This document shows positions 18,049-26,286 of a stretch of DNA of 64,000 nucleotides, one piece after another. The notes beneath the pieces were generated by a model. The model saw only the letters and a list, made by a program, of their open reading frames with translations, had not been told where the DNA came from and did no database searches. The first letter of the stretch is position 1; the number at the start of each line of letters is the position of its first letter. Source of the DNA: Acidobacteriota bacterium (GTDB lineage: Bacteria; Acidobacteriota; Blastocatellia; RBC074); NCBI GenBank assembly GCA_016196035.1, contig JACPYM010000039.1:1-64000 (forward strand), read 5' to 3'. Position numbers and translations under genes: made by a program.

Positions 18049-19134
18049 TCAACAAATGCGCGGCAATTGTTCGCCGACCAGCAAGTCAACGATGCGTCCG
18101 CCGCCAAAGCCGGTATTGAGCATCACCACGCCTGCCGGGGCTTCTACAACTTCGCCCACAATTGCGGCTTGTTGACCAGCGGGATGCGCGCGCATAGCCG
18201 CAACCAGCGGCTCGGCGAATGCGGCGGGAACGAGGGCGACGAGTTTGCCTTCGTTAGCTAAGTAAAGTGGATCAAGGCCGAGAATCTCGCAGGCACCGCG
18301 CACCTCTTCGCGCAGCGGCAGCGCGTTTTCATGCAAGCGTATCGCGACGCGCGAGGCTTGCGCGAATTCGTTGAGCACGGTCGCCAAGCCGCCGCGCGTG
18401 GCGTCGCGCAAACAATGAATATCCGGACAAACTGACAGCATCGTTGCCACCAGATCAGCCAGCGGCTGGCAATCTGTCTCGACCTCCGTTTCGAGCGCCA
18501 GTTCATTGCGCGCCAGCAGGATTGCGCAGCCGTGGTCGCCGAGATAACCATTGACGATCACCTGGTCGCCGGCGCGCGCGCGTGAGGCCGAGATGTTCAC
18601 GCCTGTGGGTACAACGCCGAGGCCTGCGGTGTTGATAAACAGCTTGTCGGCAGCGCCGCGTTCAACCACTTTGGTGTCGCCAGTGACGATTGAGACGCCC
18701 GCCAGATCAGCCGCCGCGCGCATGCTTTGGGTAACACGGCGCAGCGTTTCAACCGGCAAGCCTTCTTCCAGCACCAGCCCGCAGGAAAGATAAAGTGGAC
18801 GCGCACCGCTCATGGCCAGATCGTTGACCGTGCCGTTGACGGCGAGTTGGCCGATGTCTCCGCCGGGAAAAAAGAGCGGATGCACGACGAAGGTGTCGGT
18901 CGTAAACGCCAGCCGGTCGCCGCCGCGCGCCAGTTCATGCAAGCCGATGACGGCTTGATCTTCGAGCGGCGCGAGCAAGGGGTTATTGAACGCGCCCAGA
19001 ATCACGTCCTGAATCAGATCGCGCATCGCCTTGCCGCCGCTGCCGTGCGCCAGCGTGATCGTGGTGTCACGCACTTTGCCGCGCCCGCGCTGCATGTCTT
19101 CCAGCGGAGTGTTACAGACGAACGGTGCACTCAT
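18049..19134 (-). CDS. hypE: hydrogenase maturation factor HypE
   Basis: A 361-residue PurM/SelD-like protein. HypE receives a carbamoyl group from HypF on its C-terminal Cys and dehydrates it to cyanide for the hydrogenase iron. The C-terminus is the diagnostic PRIC, giving Cys361. The N-terminal ATP-binding motif LAHGSGGKAM and FTTDTFVVHPLFFPGGDIG are conserved, and length is normal. The start ATG overlaps the hypD stop by four bases (ATGA), which indicates translational coupling. It is the last gene of the long minus-strand hydrogenase cluster. Confidence 0.96.
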   Translation of the reverse strand: MSAPFVCNTPLEDMQRGRGKVRDTTITLAHGSGGKAMRDLIQDVILGAFNNPLLAPLEDQAVIGLHELARGGDRLAFTTDTFVVHPLFFPGGDIGQLAVNGTVNDLAMSGARPLYLSCGLVLEEGLPVETLRRVTQSMRAAADLAGVSIVTGDTKVVERGAADKLFINTAGLGVVPTGVNISASRARAGDQVIVNGYLGDHGCAILLARNELALETEVETDCQPLADLVATMLSVCPDIHCLRDATRGGLATVLNEFAQASRVAIRLHENALPLREEVRGACEILGLDPLYLANEGKLVALVPAAFAEPLVAAMRAHPAGQQAAIVGEVVEAPAGVVMLNTGFGGGRIVDLLVGEQLPRIC

Positions 19135-20300
19135 ACGGCGGCCCTCCGTTCCAACTCCGGTGCATTCCCGCGCAGGCCTGAAATATCAATCCGCCCGAAG
19201 TTGTAATACGCAGCGCAGGCGCCTTCAGAAGACACCATCAGCGCGCCCAGCGGCGTTTCGGGCGTGCAGGCCGTGCCGAAGACTTTGCATTCGTGCGGCT
19301 TGATGACGCCTTTGAGCACTTCGCCGCATTGGCAGGCTTTCGGATCGGCGATCTTCAGGTTCGGCACGCTGAATTTCCGTTCGGCATCAAATTCGGCAAA
19401 GGCGGCACGGATGCGCACGCCCGAATGATCTATCGAACCGAGGCCGCGCCATTCAAAGAATTCGCGCAACTCAAAGACTTCTTGAAGCGCCGCCAGCGCT
19501 GCGCGATTGCCTGTTGCGGGCACGACGCGCGCGTACTGGTTTTCGACTTGGGAACGCCCTTCGGCCAGTTGCTTGAGCACCATCCAGAGCGATTGGAGCA
19601 AGTCGAGCGGCTCAAAACCGGCAATGACAATCGGCTTGTGGTAATGCCCGGCGATGAATTCATAGGGCTGTGTGCCAATGACCAGACTGACGTGGCCGGG
19701 GCCTAGAAAGCCGTCCAGATGCAGGTCGGGCGAATCGAGGATCGCTTTGATCGTCGGGATGATCGTGATGTGATTGCAGAAGAGCGAGAAGTTGCGCACG
19801 CCCGCGCGCCGCGCCGCCAGCAAGGTCATGGCCGTGCTGGGCATCGTCGTTTCAAAACCGAGACCGAAAAAGATCACTTCGCGTTGGGGGTTTTCGCGCG
19901 CCAGTTTCAGCGCATCCAGCGGCGAATAAACCATGCGCACATCCGCGCCGTTGGCTTTGGCCTGCAACAAACTTTGTTTCGAGCCGGGCACGCGCAGCGC
20001 ATCGCCAAAGGTCGTGAAGATCACGCCGGGCTGTTCGGCCAGCGACAAACAATCATCCACGCGGCCCATCGGCAACACGCACACCGGACAGCCCGGCCCG
20101 TGCACGAATTCCACCGCAGGCGGCAGCATCTGTTTCAACCCGTAGCGGAAGATCGCGTGCGTGTGCCCGCCGCAAACTTCCATGATTTGCAGCGGTCTTG
20201 GCAGCGCGCGCGCCCTTTCGATGCGCCCGACCAATTGCTCAATCTCTTTGAGCAAGACCTGCGCTTTAACCGGATCGCGGAACTCGTCAATGAATTTCAT
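19131..20300 (-). CDS. hypD: hydrogenase maturation factor HypD
   Basis: A 389-residue iron-sulfur scaffold that, with HypC, carries the Fe(CN)2CO unit to the large subunit. The ATG at 20300 has GGAAAGGGA upstream and gives the family start MKFIDEFRDP; a TTG at 20318 would add six residues. Conserved motifs are EVCGGHTHAIFRYG, HGPGCPVCVLP, GFETTMPSTA and the C-terminal Cys set ACQCGEVLKG, FGTACTPETP, EGACAAYYNFG that binds the 4Fe-4S cluster. It lies 31 bases after the isomerase-like gene and overlaps hypE. Confidence 0.96.
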   Translation of the reverse strand: MKFIDEFRDPVKAQVLLKEIEQLVGRIERARALPRPLQIMEVCGGHTHAIFRYGLKQMLPPAVEFVHGPGCPVCVLPMGRVDDCLSLAEQPGVIFTTFGDALRVPGSKQSLLQAKANGADVRMVYSPLDALKLARENPQREVIFFGLGFETTMPSTAMTLLAARRAGVRNFSLFCNHITIIPTIKAILDSPDLHLDGFLGPGHVSLVIGTQPYEFIAGHYHKPIVIAGFEPLDLLQSLWMVLKQLAEGRSQVENQYARVVPATGNRAALAALQEVFELREFFEWRGLGSIDHSGVRIRAAFAEFDAERKFSVPNLKIADPKACQCGEVLKGVIKPHECKVFGTACTPETPLGALMVSSEGACAAYYNFGRIDISGLRGNAPELERRAAV

Positions 20301-20331
20301 AGTTCCCTTTCCTGTCAATTCGTCTCTTTGT

Positions 20332-21000
20332 TTACCGGCCTCGTTGATCGGCCAGCAAGGTATGCACCAAATCCCAGAGGATGTGATAAAGCGCGACGTG
20401 GCACTCTTGCACCCGATGAATGCTGTCGCTTTCGACGACTAAGCAATGGTCTAGGCCAGCGCTTGTCTTCATTCGACCGCCGTCGCCGCCCGCCAGTCCG
20501 ACGGTCACAAGTCCTAGCTCTTTGGCTTTGGCAAAGGCCGTGAGCAGGTTGTCGGAATTGCCGCTGGTTGAAATGCCAATGAGCGCATCACCCGCCCGCG
20601 CCTGGGCGATCAGTTGCCGCACGAAAATGTGCGCGAAGCCGATATCATTGCCCACCGCCGTCAGCATCGCGGTGTCGGCCACCAGATTGACGGCGGCCAG
20701 CGCGGGCCGCCCGGTTGTCACCGGATGCAAAAACTCAACGGCGATATGCGCGGCGTCGCAGCTAGACCCGCCGTTGCCGATGGTAAACAGCTTCCCGCCC
20801 TGTTCATAAACCGCCGCGAGGGCGCGCGCGACGGCAACAACCTGCGCGGCATTGGCTTCAAAAAATTGCTGCTTCACCGCCATGCTGTGCCCGGCTTTTT
20901 GCCGCACGGATTCGAGCAAGGCGTCATCCATCCGCGCGGCGTTCTGGCGCGCGCCGTGCAGAAATGGATAGAGGGATTGCAGCACGGAATTCTCAGACAT
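20332..21000 (-). CDS. GmhA-like SIS-domain phosphosugar isomerase in hyp cluster
   Basis: A 222-residue SIS-fold protein. The stretches FTIGNGGSSCDAAHIAVEF, DALIGISTSGNSDNLLTAF and LGLVTVGLAGGDGGRM match sedoheptulose-7-phosphate isomerases (GmhA). The ATG at 21000 is chosen because the residues upstream look random. In the family, GmhA makes a heptose phosphate for lipopolysaccharide or a nucleotide heptose. Here it is embedded between hypC and hypD with no other heptose gene nearby. The placement suggests a role linked to hydrogenase maturation or simply shared expression; the sequence does not tell which. Confidence 0.85.
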   Translation of the reverse strand: MSENSVLQSLYPFLHGARQNAARMDDALLESVRQKAGHSMAVKQQFFEANAAQVVAVARALAAVYEQGGKLFTIGNGGSSCDAAHIAVEFLHPVTTGRPALAAVNLVADTAMLTAVGNDIGFAHIFVRQLIAQARAGDALIGISTSGNSDNLLTAFAKAKELGLVTVGLAGGDGGRMKTSAGLDHCLVVESDSIHRVQECHVALYHILWDLVHTLLADQRGR

Positions 21001-21033
21001 ATTGCACAACACGGCGGCACAGTTTGGTGGGCT

Positions 21034-21207
21034 TGTCAAAAGCAGAGCCTATTCATTCTCGGCAAGTGTTCGACAAGCTGCCAGCTTGTCGAAGTCCCGG
21101 CTAACGAACCATTGGCTTGACTGCGCCGCCCGCGACAAGCTGGCAGCCTGTCGGACAGTCCGGCAGCCTGAATAGCACGAGAATGAATAGACCCTAGTCA
21201 AAAGCGA
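21034..21207. repeat. palindromic element between GmhA-like gene and hypC
   Basis: Outer 13-base arms CTATTCATTCTCG (21049-21061) and its complement (21178-21190). Inside, CGACAAGCTGcCAGCTTGTCG (21071-21091) is a perfect hairpin, and the related GCGACAAGCTGGCAGCCTGTC follows at 21133. A TCAAAAGC word flanks both ends. It resembles a small repeat element of a different family from the GTACCGCGCGCG repeats. Confidence 0.65.
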
Positions 21208-21216
21208 CTCTCAATG

Positions 21217-21516
21217 TCACCAAGTCGCTCTCGCTCCTTGTACCGCATCAAGTTCAACAGAAGCGCCGAGCGCCTCCATTTCAGCCTGCATCTCGCCTAA
21301 CTCTTGCAGCAGTTGCAGCGTGGCGAGCGCTTCCTTTTCGTCCACCTTGCTCATGGCAAAGCCGACGTGAATCAGCACATAATCGCCGACGCCAAGCGTC
21401 TGGCGATCCAGCAATCCGATGTTGACATTGCGCCGCACGCCGCCGACCTCGACCTTGGCGAGTTGCTGTTCTTCGTCAACGATGGCGACGACTTTGCCGG
21501 GGATTGCCAGACACAT
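21217..21516 (-). CDS. hypC: hydrogenase maturation chaperone HypC
   Basis: A 99-residue OB-fold chaperone that partners HypD and the large subunit. It opens MCLAIPGKVVAIVDE, with the essential Cys2. The ATG at 21516 has AGGAGG nine bases upstream, which settles the start. GVRRNVNIGLL and DYVLIHVGFAMSKVDEKEA are conserved. The tail after residue 75 is longer and more acidic than in small HypC proteins. It follows hypF by 69 bases, and the gap contains a perfect palindrome. Confidence 0.95.
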   Translation of the reverse strand: MCLAIPGKVVAIVDEEQQLAKVEVGGVRRNVNIGLLDRQTLGVGDYVLIHVGFAMSKVDEKEALATLQLLQELGEMQAEMEALGASVELDAVQGARATW

Positions 21517-21538
21517 AAAATCAAATCCTCCTGATACA

Positions 21539-21600
21539 GTACCGCGCGCGTAAGCAAGCGGTTGGCTTCGCAAAGCGCCGCTTGCTTACGCGCGCGGTAC
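21539..21600. repeat. GTACCGCGCGCG palindrome, copy 1 (hypF 3' end)
   Basis: Perfect 23-base inverted arms (21539-21561 and 21578-21600), beginning GTACCGCGCGCGT and continuing AAGCAAGCGG, around a 16-base loop. Core arms are shared with three other copies at about 25.3, 26.2 and 34.9 kb, but the outer arms seen in those are missing. The right arm encodes the last residues of HypF, so the insertion or expansion has reshaped that protein's C-terminus. Confidence 0.85.
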
Positions 21601-23874
21601 CGTCCCGAACTGGGCATTGGCGATGGCCGCCTGCCCCAACGATATGCCGCCATCATTCGCCGGCACGCGGTGGTGCGTAAACACCTCGAAGCCGTCCGCA
21701 ACGAGCATCTGGCAGACGCGCTCCAGCAAGAACATATTCTGAAAGACGCCGCCCGAAAGCGCGATGCGATTAAAGCGTCGCTGCGCGCGCGTCTGGCGCG
21801 CCACCTCGACAATCAAGTGCGCGACCGCCAGATGAAACTTGGCGGAGACTTCGCTCGATGGGCGTCCATTGAGCAAATCATCCACCGCGTGTTGGATGAC
21901 TGCTTCAGCCTTGATCGTGCCGTCATCCATCAATTCAAATTCATAGCCTTGCGTCACGCCGCGATCCGCCAGCGTTTCCAATTCAATCGCGGCCTGCCCT
22001 TCATACGTCACCGTGTTGCGCAGACCCAACAGGCTCGCCAGCGCATCGAAGAGCCGCCCCATGCTGGACGTTTCGGGGCTGTTCACGCCGGTCGCGATCA
22101 TGCGTTGCAACGTCGTCCAGGCGCGCCGGTCGAGTTGCCGCACGAAGGGCAGATCGAGGTTCAAAAACGTAGCGCCCAAGGCGCGCTGCAAATACACCGC
22201 CGCCATGCGCCAGGGTTCGCGAATCGCTTGGGCGCCGCCGGGCATGGGGATGTACGCGAGATGCGCAAGGCGTTCCGCCTGGGCAAAATCGGCGACGAAA
22301 AATTCGCCGCCCCACAATTTTCCATCCGAACCAAAACCCAAGCCGTCCATTGCCACGCCGATGACTTCGCCTGCGACCTGATTGTCGGCCAGGCAACTGG
22401 CGATGTGCGCGTGGTGATGCTGGACGCCGATTTTGCGAACGTCGTCAGCCAACGCCTGGGCGTATTTGGTCGAGAGGTATTCGGGATGCAAATCGTAGGC
22501 GACGACGGTTGGCCGCAGATCGAAAAGCCGTTTGAAGTGTTCGATGCCTTCCGTAAACGAACGCAGCGTCTCGGCGTTTTCCAGGTCGCCGATGTGATGG
22601 CTGATGAAGGCGTGCTGATCGCGCGCGAGGCAGAAGGTGTTTTTCAACTCCGCGCCGCAGGCGAGAATTTGCTGTTTGAACTTGAACGCGGTTTTGAGCG
22701 GCGCGGGCGCATAACCACGCGCGCGGCGCAGAATCATCTCTTGGCCCGCAACCACGCGCGCCACCGAATCATCGGTGCGCATAAAAATGCGGCGGTTGTG
22801 CCGCAGAAAGTAATCCGCGATTTCGCATAAGCACTGCATCGCATCGGCGTCTTCGTAAGAGATCGGTTCGTCCGAAACATTGCCGCTGGTCATCACCAGC
22901 GGATGTTCGAGTCCTTCCAACAGCAAATGGTGCAGCGGCGTGTACGGCAACATAAATCCCAACGCGCGCACGCCGGGCGCAATGGCGGTGGGCAAAGCCG
23001 CTTCGGGCCTTCTTTCCAGCAGCACAATCGGGCGGCGTTCAGACGACAGCAACTGCTCTTCGGCGGCAGAGACAAGGCAAAACTGCCTGACGACAGCCAC
23101 GGATGCCGCCATCAGCGCAAACGGTTTTTCTTCGCGGTATTTTCTTTGCCGCAAACGCGCGACGGCTGCGGCGTTGCGCGCCGCGCAGGCCAGATGAAAG
23201 CCGCCCAGCCCTTTGATCGCGACAATCTCACCCTCAGCCAGCAGTTGGCGCGTGCGGCTGACGGCCTCTTCCGCGTTCGCACGTTCGTGCCCGTGTGCAT
23301 CCGTCAGGAACAACTGCGGCCCGCAATCCGGGCAAGCGATCGGTTCGGCGTGAAAGCGGCGGTCGAGCGGGTTTTCGTATTCGGCGCGGCAAGCGGGGCA
23401 CATTTCAAAATCGCGCATCGTGGTCTGGGCGCGGTCATACGGGATGCCTTCGATGATCGTGAAACGCGGGCCGCAGTTGGTGCAGTTGATGAAAGGATAG
23501 CGATAGCGCCGGTCGCGCGGATCGAACAATTCGCGCCGGCAATCCGGGCAAGTGGCGCTGTCGGCGGAAATGGGCGTGAACTTTGCGCCCTCAGGAGCGC
23601 TGGCGACAATGCGAAAGTCGCGGAAGTCGGCGGGTGTCAGATTGTCATTGCGCTCGACTGCTTCGATGTGGGAAAGCGGCGGCGGGTGAAGCCGAATATC
23701 ACAGACGAATTCTTCGATGGCGCAGGGTTCGCCTTGGACTTCGATAACGACGCCGGTTGGATTGTTGAAGACCCGGCCTGTGAGCGCACGCCGCTGGGCG
23801 AGCGTGTAAACATAAGGGCGAAAGCCCACGCCCTGTACGATACCGCGCACCAGAATTTGCGTTCGTGTCGCCAT
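21586..23874 (-). CDS. hypF: carbamoyltransferase HypF
   Basis: A 762-residue enzyme that turns carbamoyl phosphate into the carbamoyl group loaded onto HypE. Domains in order: acylphosphatase (1-90, VRGIVQGVGFRPYVYTLA), two zinc fingers (CPDCRRELF ... NCTNCGPRF and CPACRAEYE ... ACPDCGP; about 105-185), YrdC-like domain (about 200-375, IVAIKGLGGFHLAC) and Kae1-like domain (about 395-755, with metal-binding HHHAHIASCLADN and GVAMDGLGFGSDG). Length is normal. The last six residues (GTVPRA) are written by a palindromic repeat. The gene follows hypB by 14 bases. Confidence 0.96.
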   Translation of the reverse strand: MATRTQILVRGIVQGVGFRPYVYTLAQRRALTGRVFNNPTGVVIEVQGEPCAIEEFVCDIRLHPPPLSHIEAVERNDNLTPADFRDFRIVASAPEGAKFTPISADSATCPDCRRELFDPRDRRYRYPFINCTNCGPRFTIIEGIPYDRAQTTMRDFEMCPACRAEYENPLDRRFHAEPIACPDCGPQLFLTDAHGHERANAEEAVSRTRQLLAEGEIVAIKGLGGFHLACAARNAAAVARLRQRKYREEKPFALMAASVAVVRQFCLVSAAEEQLLSSERRPIVLLERRPEAALPTAIAPGVRALGFMLPYTPLHHLLLEGLEHPLVMTSGNVSDEPISYEDADAMQCLCEIADYFLRHNRRIFMRTDDSVARVVAGQEMILRRARGYAPAPLKTAFKFKQQILACGAELKNTFCLARDQHAFISHHIGDLENAETLRSFTEGIEHFKRLFDLRPTVVAYDLHPEYLSTKYAQALADDVRKIGVQHHHAHIASCLADNQVAGEVIGVAMDGLGFGSDGKLWGGEFFVADFAQAERLAHLAYIPMPGGAQAIREPWRMAAVYLQRALGATFLNLDLPFVRQLDRRAWTTLQRMIATGVNSPETSSMGRLFDALASLLGLRNTVTYEGQAAIELETLADRGVTQGYEFELMDDGTIKAEAVIQHAVDDLLNGRPSSEVSAKFHLAVAHLIVEVARQTRAQRRFNRIALSGGVFQNMFLLERVCQMLVADGFEVFTHHRVPANDGGISLGQAAIANAQFGTVPRA

Positions 23875-23888
23875 TTAGATAATTACGG

Positions 23889-24605
23889 CTAGCGGCTGGC
23901 GGCTTTACTGGGAATGCTAAATTCTTCAGCAATCCGCCCGCCGCTCTCCGCCCGCCGCGCTTGTAGAAACTGAAGCCAGGCGTCCATCCCCTGCCCCGTT
24001 TTCGCGGACACTTCAAGCACGTGCATGCCCGGCCTGACCGCTTGAATGCTGCGCTGCGCCGCCGCCAGGTCGAACTCGACGGCAGCGGCCAAATCCATTT
24101 TGGTGATGATCGCCAGATCCGCCGTGTTGAAAATGGTGGGATATTTGAGCGGCTTGTCCTCGCCTTCGGTGACAGACATCAGCACCAAACGCAATTCTTC
24201 GCCCAGGTCATAACTGGACGGACAGACCAGGTTGCCGACGTTTTCGATAAACAAAAAATCGAGTTCGGCCAGGTTCCAACCTTCCAGTGCGCGTTCAACC
24301 ATCGCGGCTTCCAGGTGGCAAATGGTGCCGGTGGTGATCTGTCTGACCGGGGCGGCGGTGCGCGCCAGCCGCGCGGCATCGTTATCGGTGGCCAGGTCGC
24401 CCACGAGCGCCGCGACGCGGCAATGCGGTTGCAACGCGGCCAGCGTTTTTTCCAGAAACATGGTCTTGCCCGTGCCGGGACTAGACACCAAGCTGACCGC
24501 GAACACGCCCGCCGCGCGGAACCGCCCGCGCAAGCTGCGCGCCAGCACGTCGTTGTGTTTCAGCACATTCTCTCTGACGGTGACCAAACGCGGCGTGCTC
24601 ATCAT
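23889..24605 (-). CDS. hypB: hydrogenase nickel-insertion GTPase HypB
   Basis: A 238-residue SIMIBI GTPase that drives nickel delivery into the large subunit with HypA. The P-loop is SPGTGKT (42-48), followed by ALVGDLATDNDAAR, FLFIENVGNLVCP and ITKMDLA, the GTP-specificity motif. The His-rich nickel-storage stretch and the N-terminal CxxCGC motif of some HypB proteins are both absent, so it is probably a pure insertase. Start overlaps the hypA stop by four bases (ATGA). Confidence 0.95.
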   Translation of the reverse strand: MMSTPRLVTVRENVLKHNDVLARSLRGRFRAAGVFAVSLVSSPGTGKTMFLEKTLAALQPHCRVAALVGDLATDNDAARLARTAAPVRQITTGTICHLEAAMVERALEGWNLAELDFLFIENVGNLVCPSSYDLGEELRLVLMSVTEGEDKPLKYPTIFNTADLAIITKMDLAAAVEFDLAAAQRSIQAVRPGMHVLEVSAKTGQGMDAWLQFLQARRAESGGRIAEEFSIPSKAASR

Positions 24606-24946
24606 TCAATCTCCAGCGCAACGACTTCGAGTTCTTTCCCGCACCGCACTTCGGGCGTGGCGGTGTCACAAATGGGGCAACAGAAGTATTGGATCGAAGC
24701 GAGTGGGCGTTCCGCCCGGCAAACGTTGCAATAAACCACGACCGGCATCTCTTCGACCACCAAGCGCGAACCGGCGAGCGGCGTGCCCTCGCAGGCTACG
24801 TCATAAGAAAACAGCAGCGCCTCTTTCACCACGCCTGAAAGAGGCCCCAGCTTAAGATGAATCGCCTTGACCCGGACGCCACCGTGCCGCGCGGCTTCTT
24901 CCGCCGCCATTTCGACCATGCTCACCGCGATAGACAATTCGTGCAT
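24602..24946 (-). CDS. hypA: hydrogenase nickel metallochaperone HypA
   Basis: A 114-residue protein starting MHELSIAVSMVEMA; the MHE triad supplies the nickel site and fixes the start at 24946. The zinc site is formed by Cys73 and Cys76 (YCNVC) with Cys90 and Cys93 (CPIC). Length is typical. It hands Ni to HypB or the large subunit. It is coupled to hypB by an ATGA overlap and follows a small membrane protein gene by 81 bases. Confidence 0.95.
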   Translation of the reverse strand: MHELSIAVSMVEMAAEEAARHGGVRVKAIHLKLGPLSGVVKEALLFSYDVACEGTPLAGSRLVVEEMPVVVYCNVCRAERPLASIQYFCCPICDTATPEVRCGKELEVVALEIE

Positions 24947-25027
24947 GGCTTGTCCGTTGTTGTAACTGGGAGCGCTGATAGGGCACGGCCTACAGCGTTT
25001 CGTTATGTTTGATTCGCACACACCCTC

Positions 25028-25192
25028 TTACATCGTAGTGATACGAATGTACCGCTTTATGTCAGGGAGATTGGCGATCAACCCGGCCCCGACCATAGCC
25101 AACGCGGAACCGCCAATAATCTTTAAGAGCAGGTGTTTTGATTTTTTCTTACGGCCAAAGCCAAACGGAAAACCATTACGGTAATGTTTCAT
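25028..25192 (-). CDS. 54-residue membrane protein, DUF6893-like
   Basis: A basic N-terminus (GFGRKKKSKHLLLK) is followed by one membrane helix (IIGGSALAMVGAGLIANL) and the tail PDIKRYIRITTM. The tail pattern (PDI-RYhRh-M) is shared with the other small protein at 27053-27292, so the two are paralogues. The pattern recalls the short DUF6893 proteins that accompany such clusters in actinobacteria; that match is from memory. The ATG at 25192 has AAAGGAG ten bases upstream. A role in tethering the soluble hydrogenase to the membrane is conceivable, but this is inference. Confidence 0.7.
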   Translation of the reverse strand: MKHYRNGFPFGFGRKKKSKHLLLKIIGGSALAMVGAGLIANLPDIKRYIRITTM

Positions 25193-25230
25193 GATTGCTG
25201 ATCTCCTTTCAATTTCAGGCAAGCTGTCAA

Positions 25231-25411
25231 TTAGAGCGGTTTTCACTACGGTGTATGGGAAAACCGCGCAGCGGGACAGTACCGCGCGCGTGAGCAAGCG
25301 GCGCTTTGGCAATTCAGCCGAGGGGGCAAGCTTGACGCGCCGCTTGCTCACGCGCGCGGTACTGTCCCAACGTCAACTGACTCCCGTAAACGCAACTGCA
25401 AACCGCTCTAA
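25231..25411. repeat. MITE-like palindrome, copy 2
   Basis: A 181-base element bounded by TTAGAGCGGTTT (25231-25242) and its exact complement (25400-25411). Inside are perfect 31-base arms (25273-25303 and 25338-25368) starting GGGACAGTACCGCGCGCG. It has no coding capacity. It lies between the 54-residue protein gene and the first YceI-like gene. Confidence 0.85.
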
Positions 25412-25426
25412 TCGCGGGGGCGACTT

Positions 25427-26005
25427 TTATGCTTGCTCTTTGCGTGCCAGAAGATCGAAGGTGAACTTCAACTCATCCTTAATCTTGAGCGCTCCTCCCG
25501 CGACAGAAACCAGCTTAATCTTGTAATCGGTCTGCTTGAGGGCGAAGTCACCTTGCGCGCGCAACGTGTCGCCGTCCAGCGCGAATTGCGCGGCAATCCA
25601 TAACCCACTCTGTCTGATGCCGTGCAAGGTCAAGTCACCGATGACGCGGGCCTTGTAGCGACCTTCGACGATGCGCGTGACAGTAATTTGTGTGCTTTGG
25701 AAAATGATTTCAGGATAGCGGGTGATTTCGAGCACATCATTGAACATCGCTTGCTCGATCTCGCGCCGATCCTTTTCTTTCACTTCGTCCAGCAGCGCAA
25801 ACGAAGCGGTCTTGATCTCTAACCGCATTGCAGCATCACTTAGGGTGCCGGGCGCGAACTGCACTTCACCATTAAAATCGCGAATGCTGATGAGCGGGTT
25901 GTGTCCGAAGCTTGCCAGTAACCCCGAAGCAAAGGCTTGTACAGTAAAGCGGCTTTGCCCCGCCTCTAATTTGTAGCGCACGCTTGCTGTTTCGTGGTTG
26001 TGCAT
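25427..26005 (-). CDS. YceI-like lipid-binding protein, paralogue 1
   Basis: A protein of about 192 residues with the YceI lipocalin-like fold pattern: SRFTVQAFASGLLASFGHNP at the N-terminus, GEVQFAPGTLSDAAMRLEI, RYPEIIFQSTQITV, VIGDLTLHGI and the final strand DELKFTFDLLA. YceI proteins bind isoprenoid lipids such as quinones. The start is uncertain: ATG at 26005 or at 26044, neither with a clear ribosome site. Neither start gives a signal peptide, so it should be cytoplasmic, unlike most YceI. It is a diverged duplicate of the gene at 26282-26926. Confidence 0.8.
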   Translation of the reverse strand: MHNHETASVRYKLEAGQSRFTVQAFASGLLASFGHNPLISIRDFNGEVQFAPGTLSDAAMRLEIKTASFALLDEVKEKDRREIEQAMFNDVLEITRYPEIIFQSTQITVTRIVEGRYKARVIGDLTLHGIRQSGLWIAAQFALDGDTLRAQGDFALKQTDYKIKLVSVAGGALKIKDELKFTFDLLARKEQA

Positions 26006-26108
26006 GACGTATGAGTAGTTCGCGGGTTTACCGGCTGCCACCATACATGCTTGACGGTCCCGACATTCAAAGCTCCCACGCAACACAGCGCCAGCACAAG
26101 TCTGGCTT

Positions 26109-26286
26109 TTAGATCGGTTTTCGGTGTACGGGAAAACCGCGCAACGGGACGGTACCGCGCGCGTCAGCAAGCGGCAGGTTGGCAGTTCAGCCACTGGAGC
26201 AAGCTTCACGACTCCGCTTGCTCACGCGCGCGGTACCGTCCCAACGTCAACTGACTGCCGTAAACGCAATTGCAAACCGCCCTAGA
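26109..26286. repeat. MITE-like palindrome, copy 3
   Basis: About 178 bases from TTAGATCGGTTTTC to GCAAACCGCCCTAG. The inner arms start GGGACGGTACCGCGCGCGT and pair with CCGCTTGCTCACGCGCGCGG on the right with one mismatch. The right end covers the stop codon of the upstream YceI-like gene. It separates the two YceI paralogues. Confidence 0.8.
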
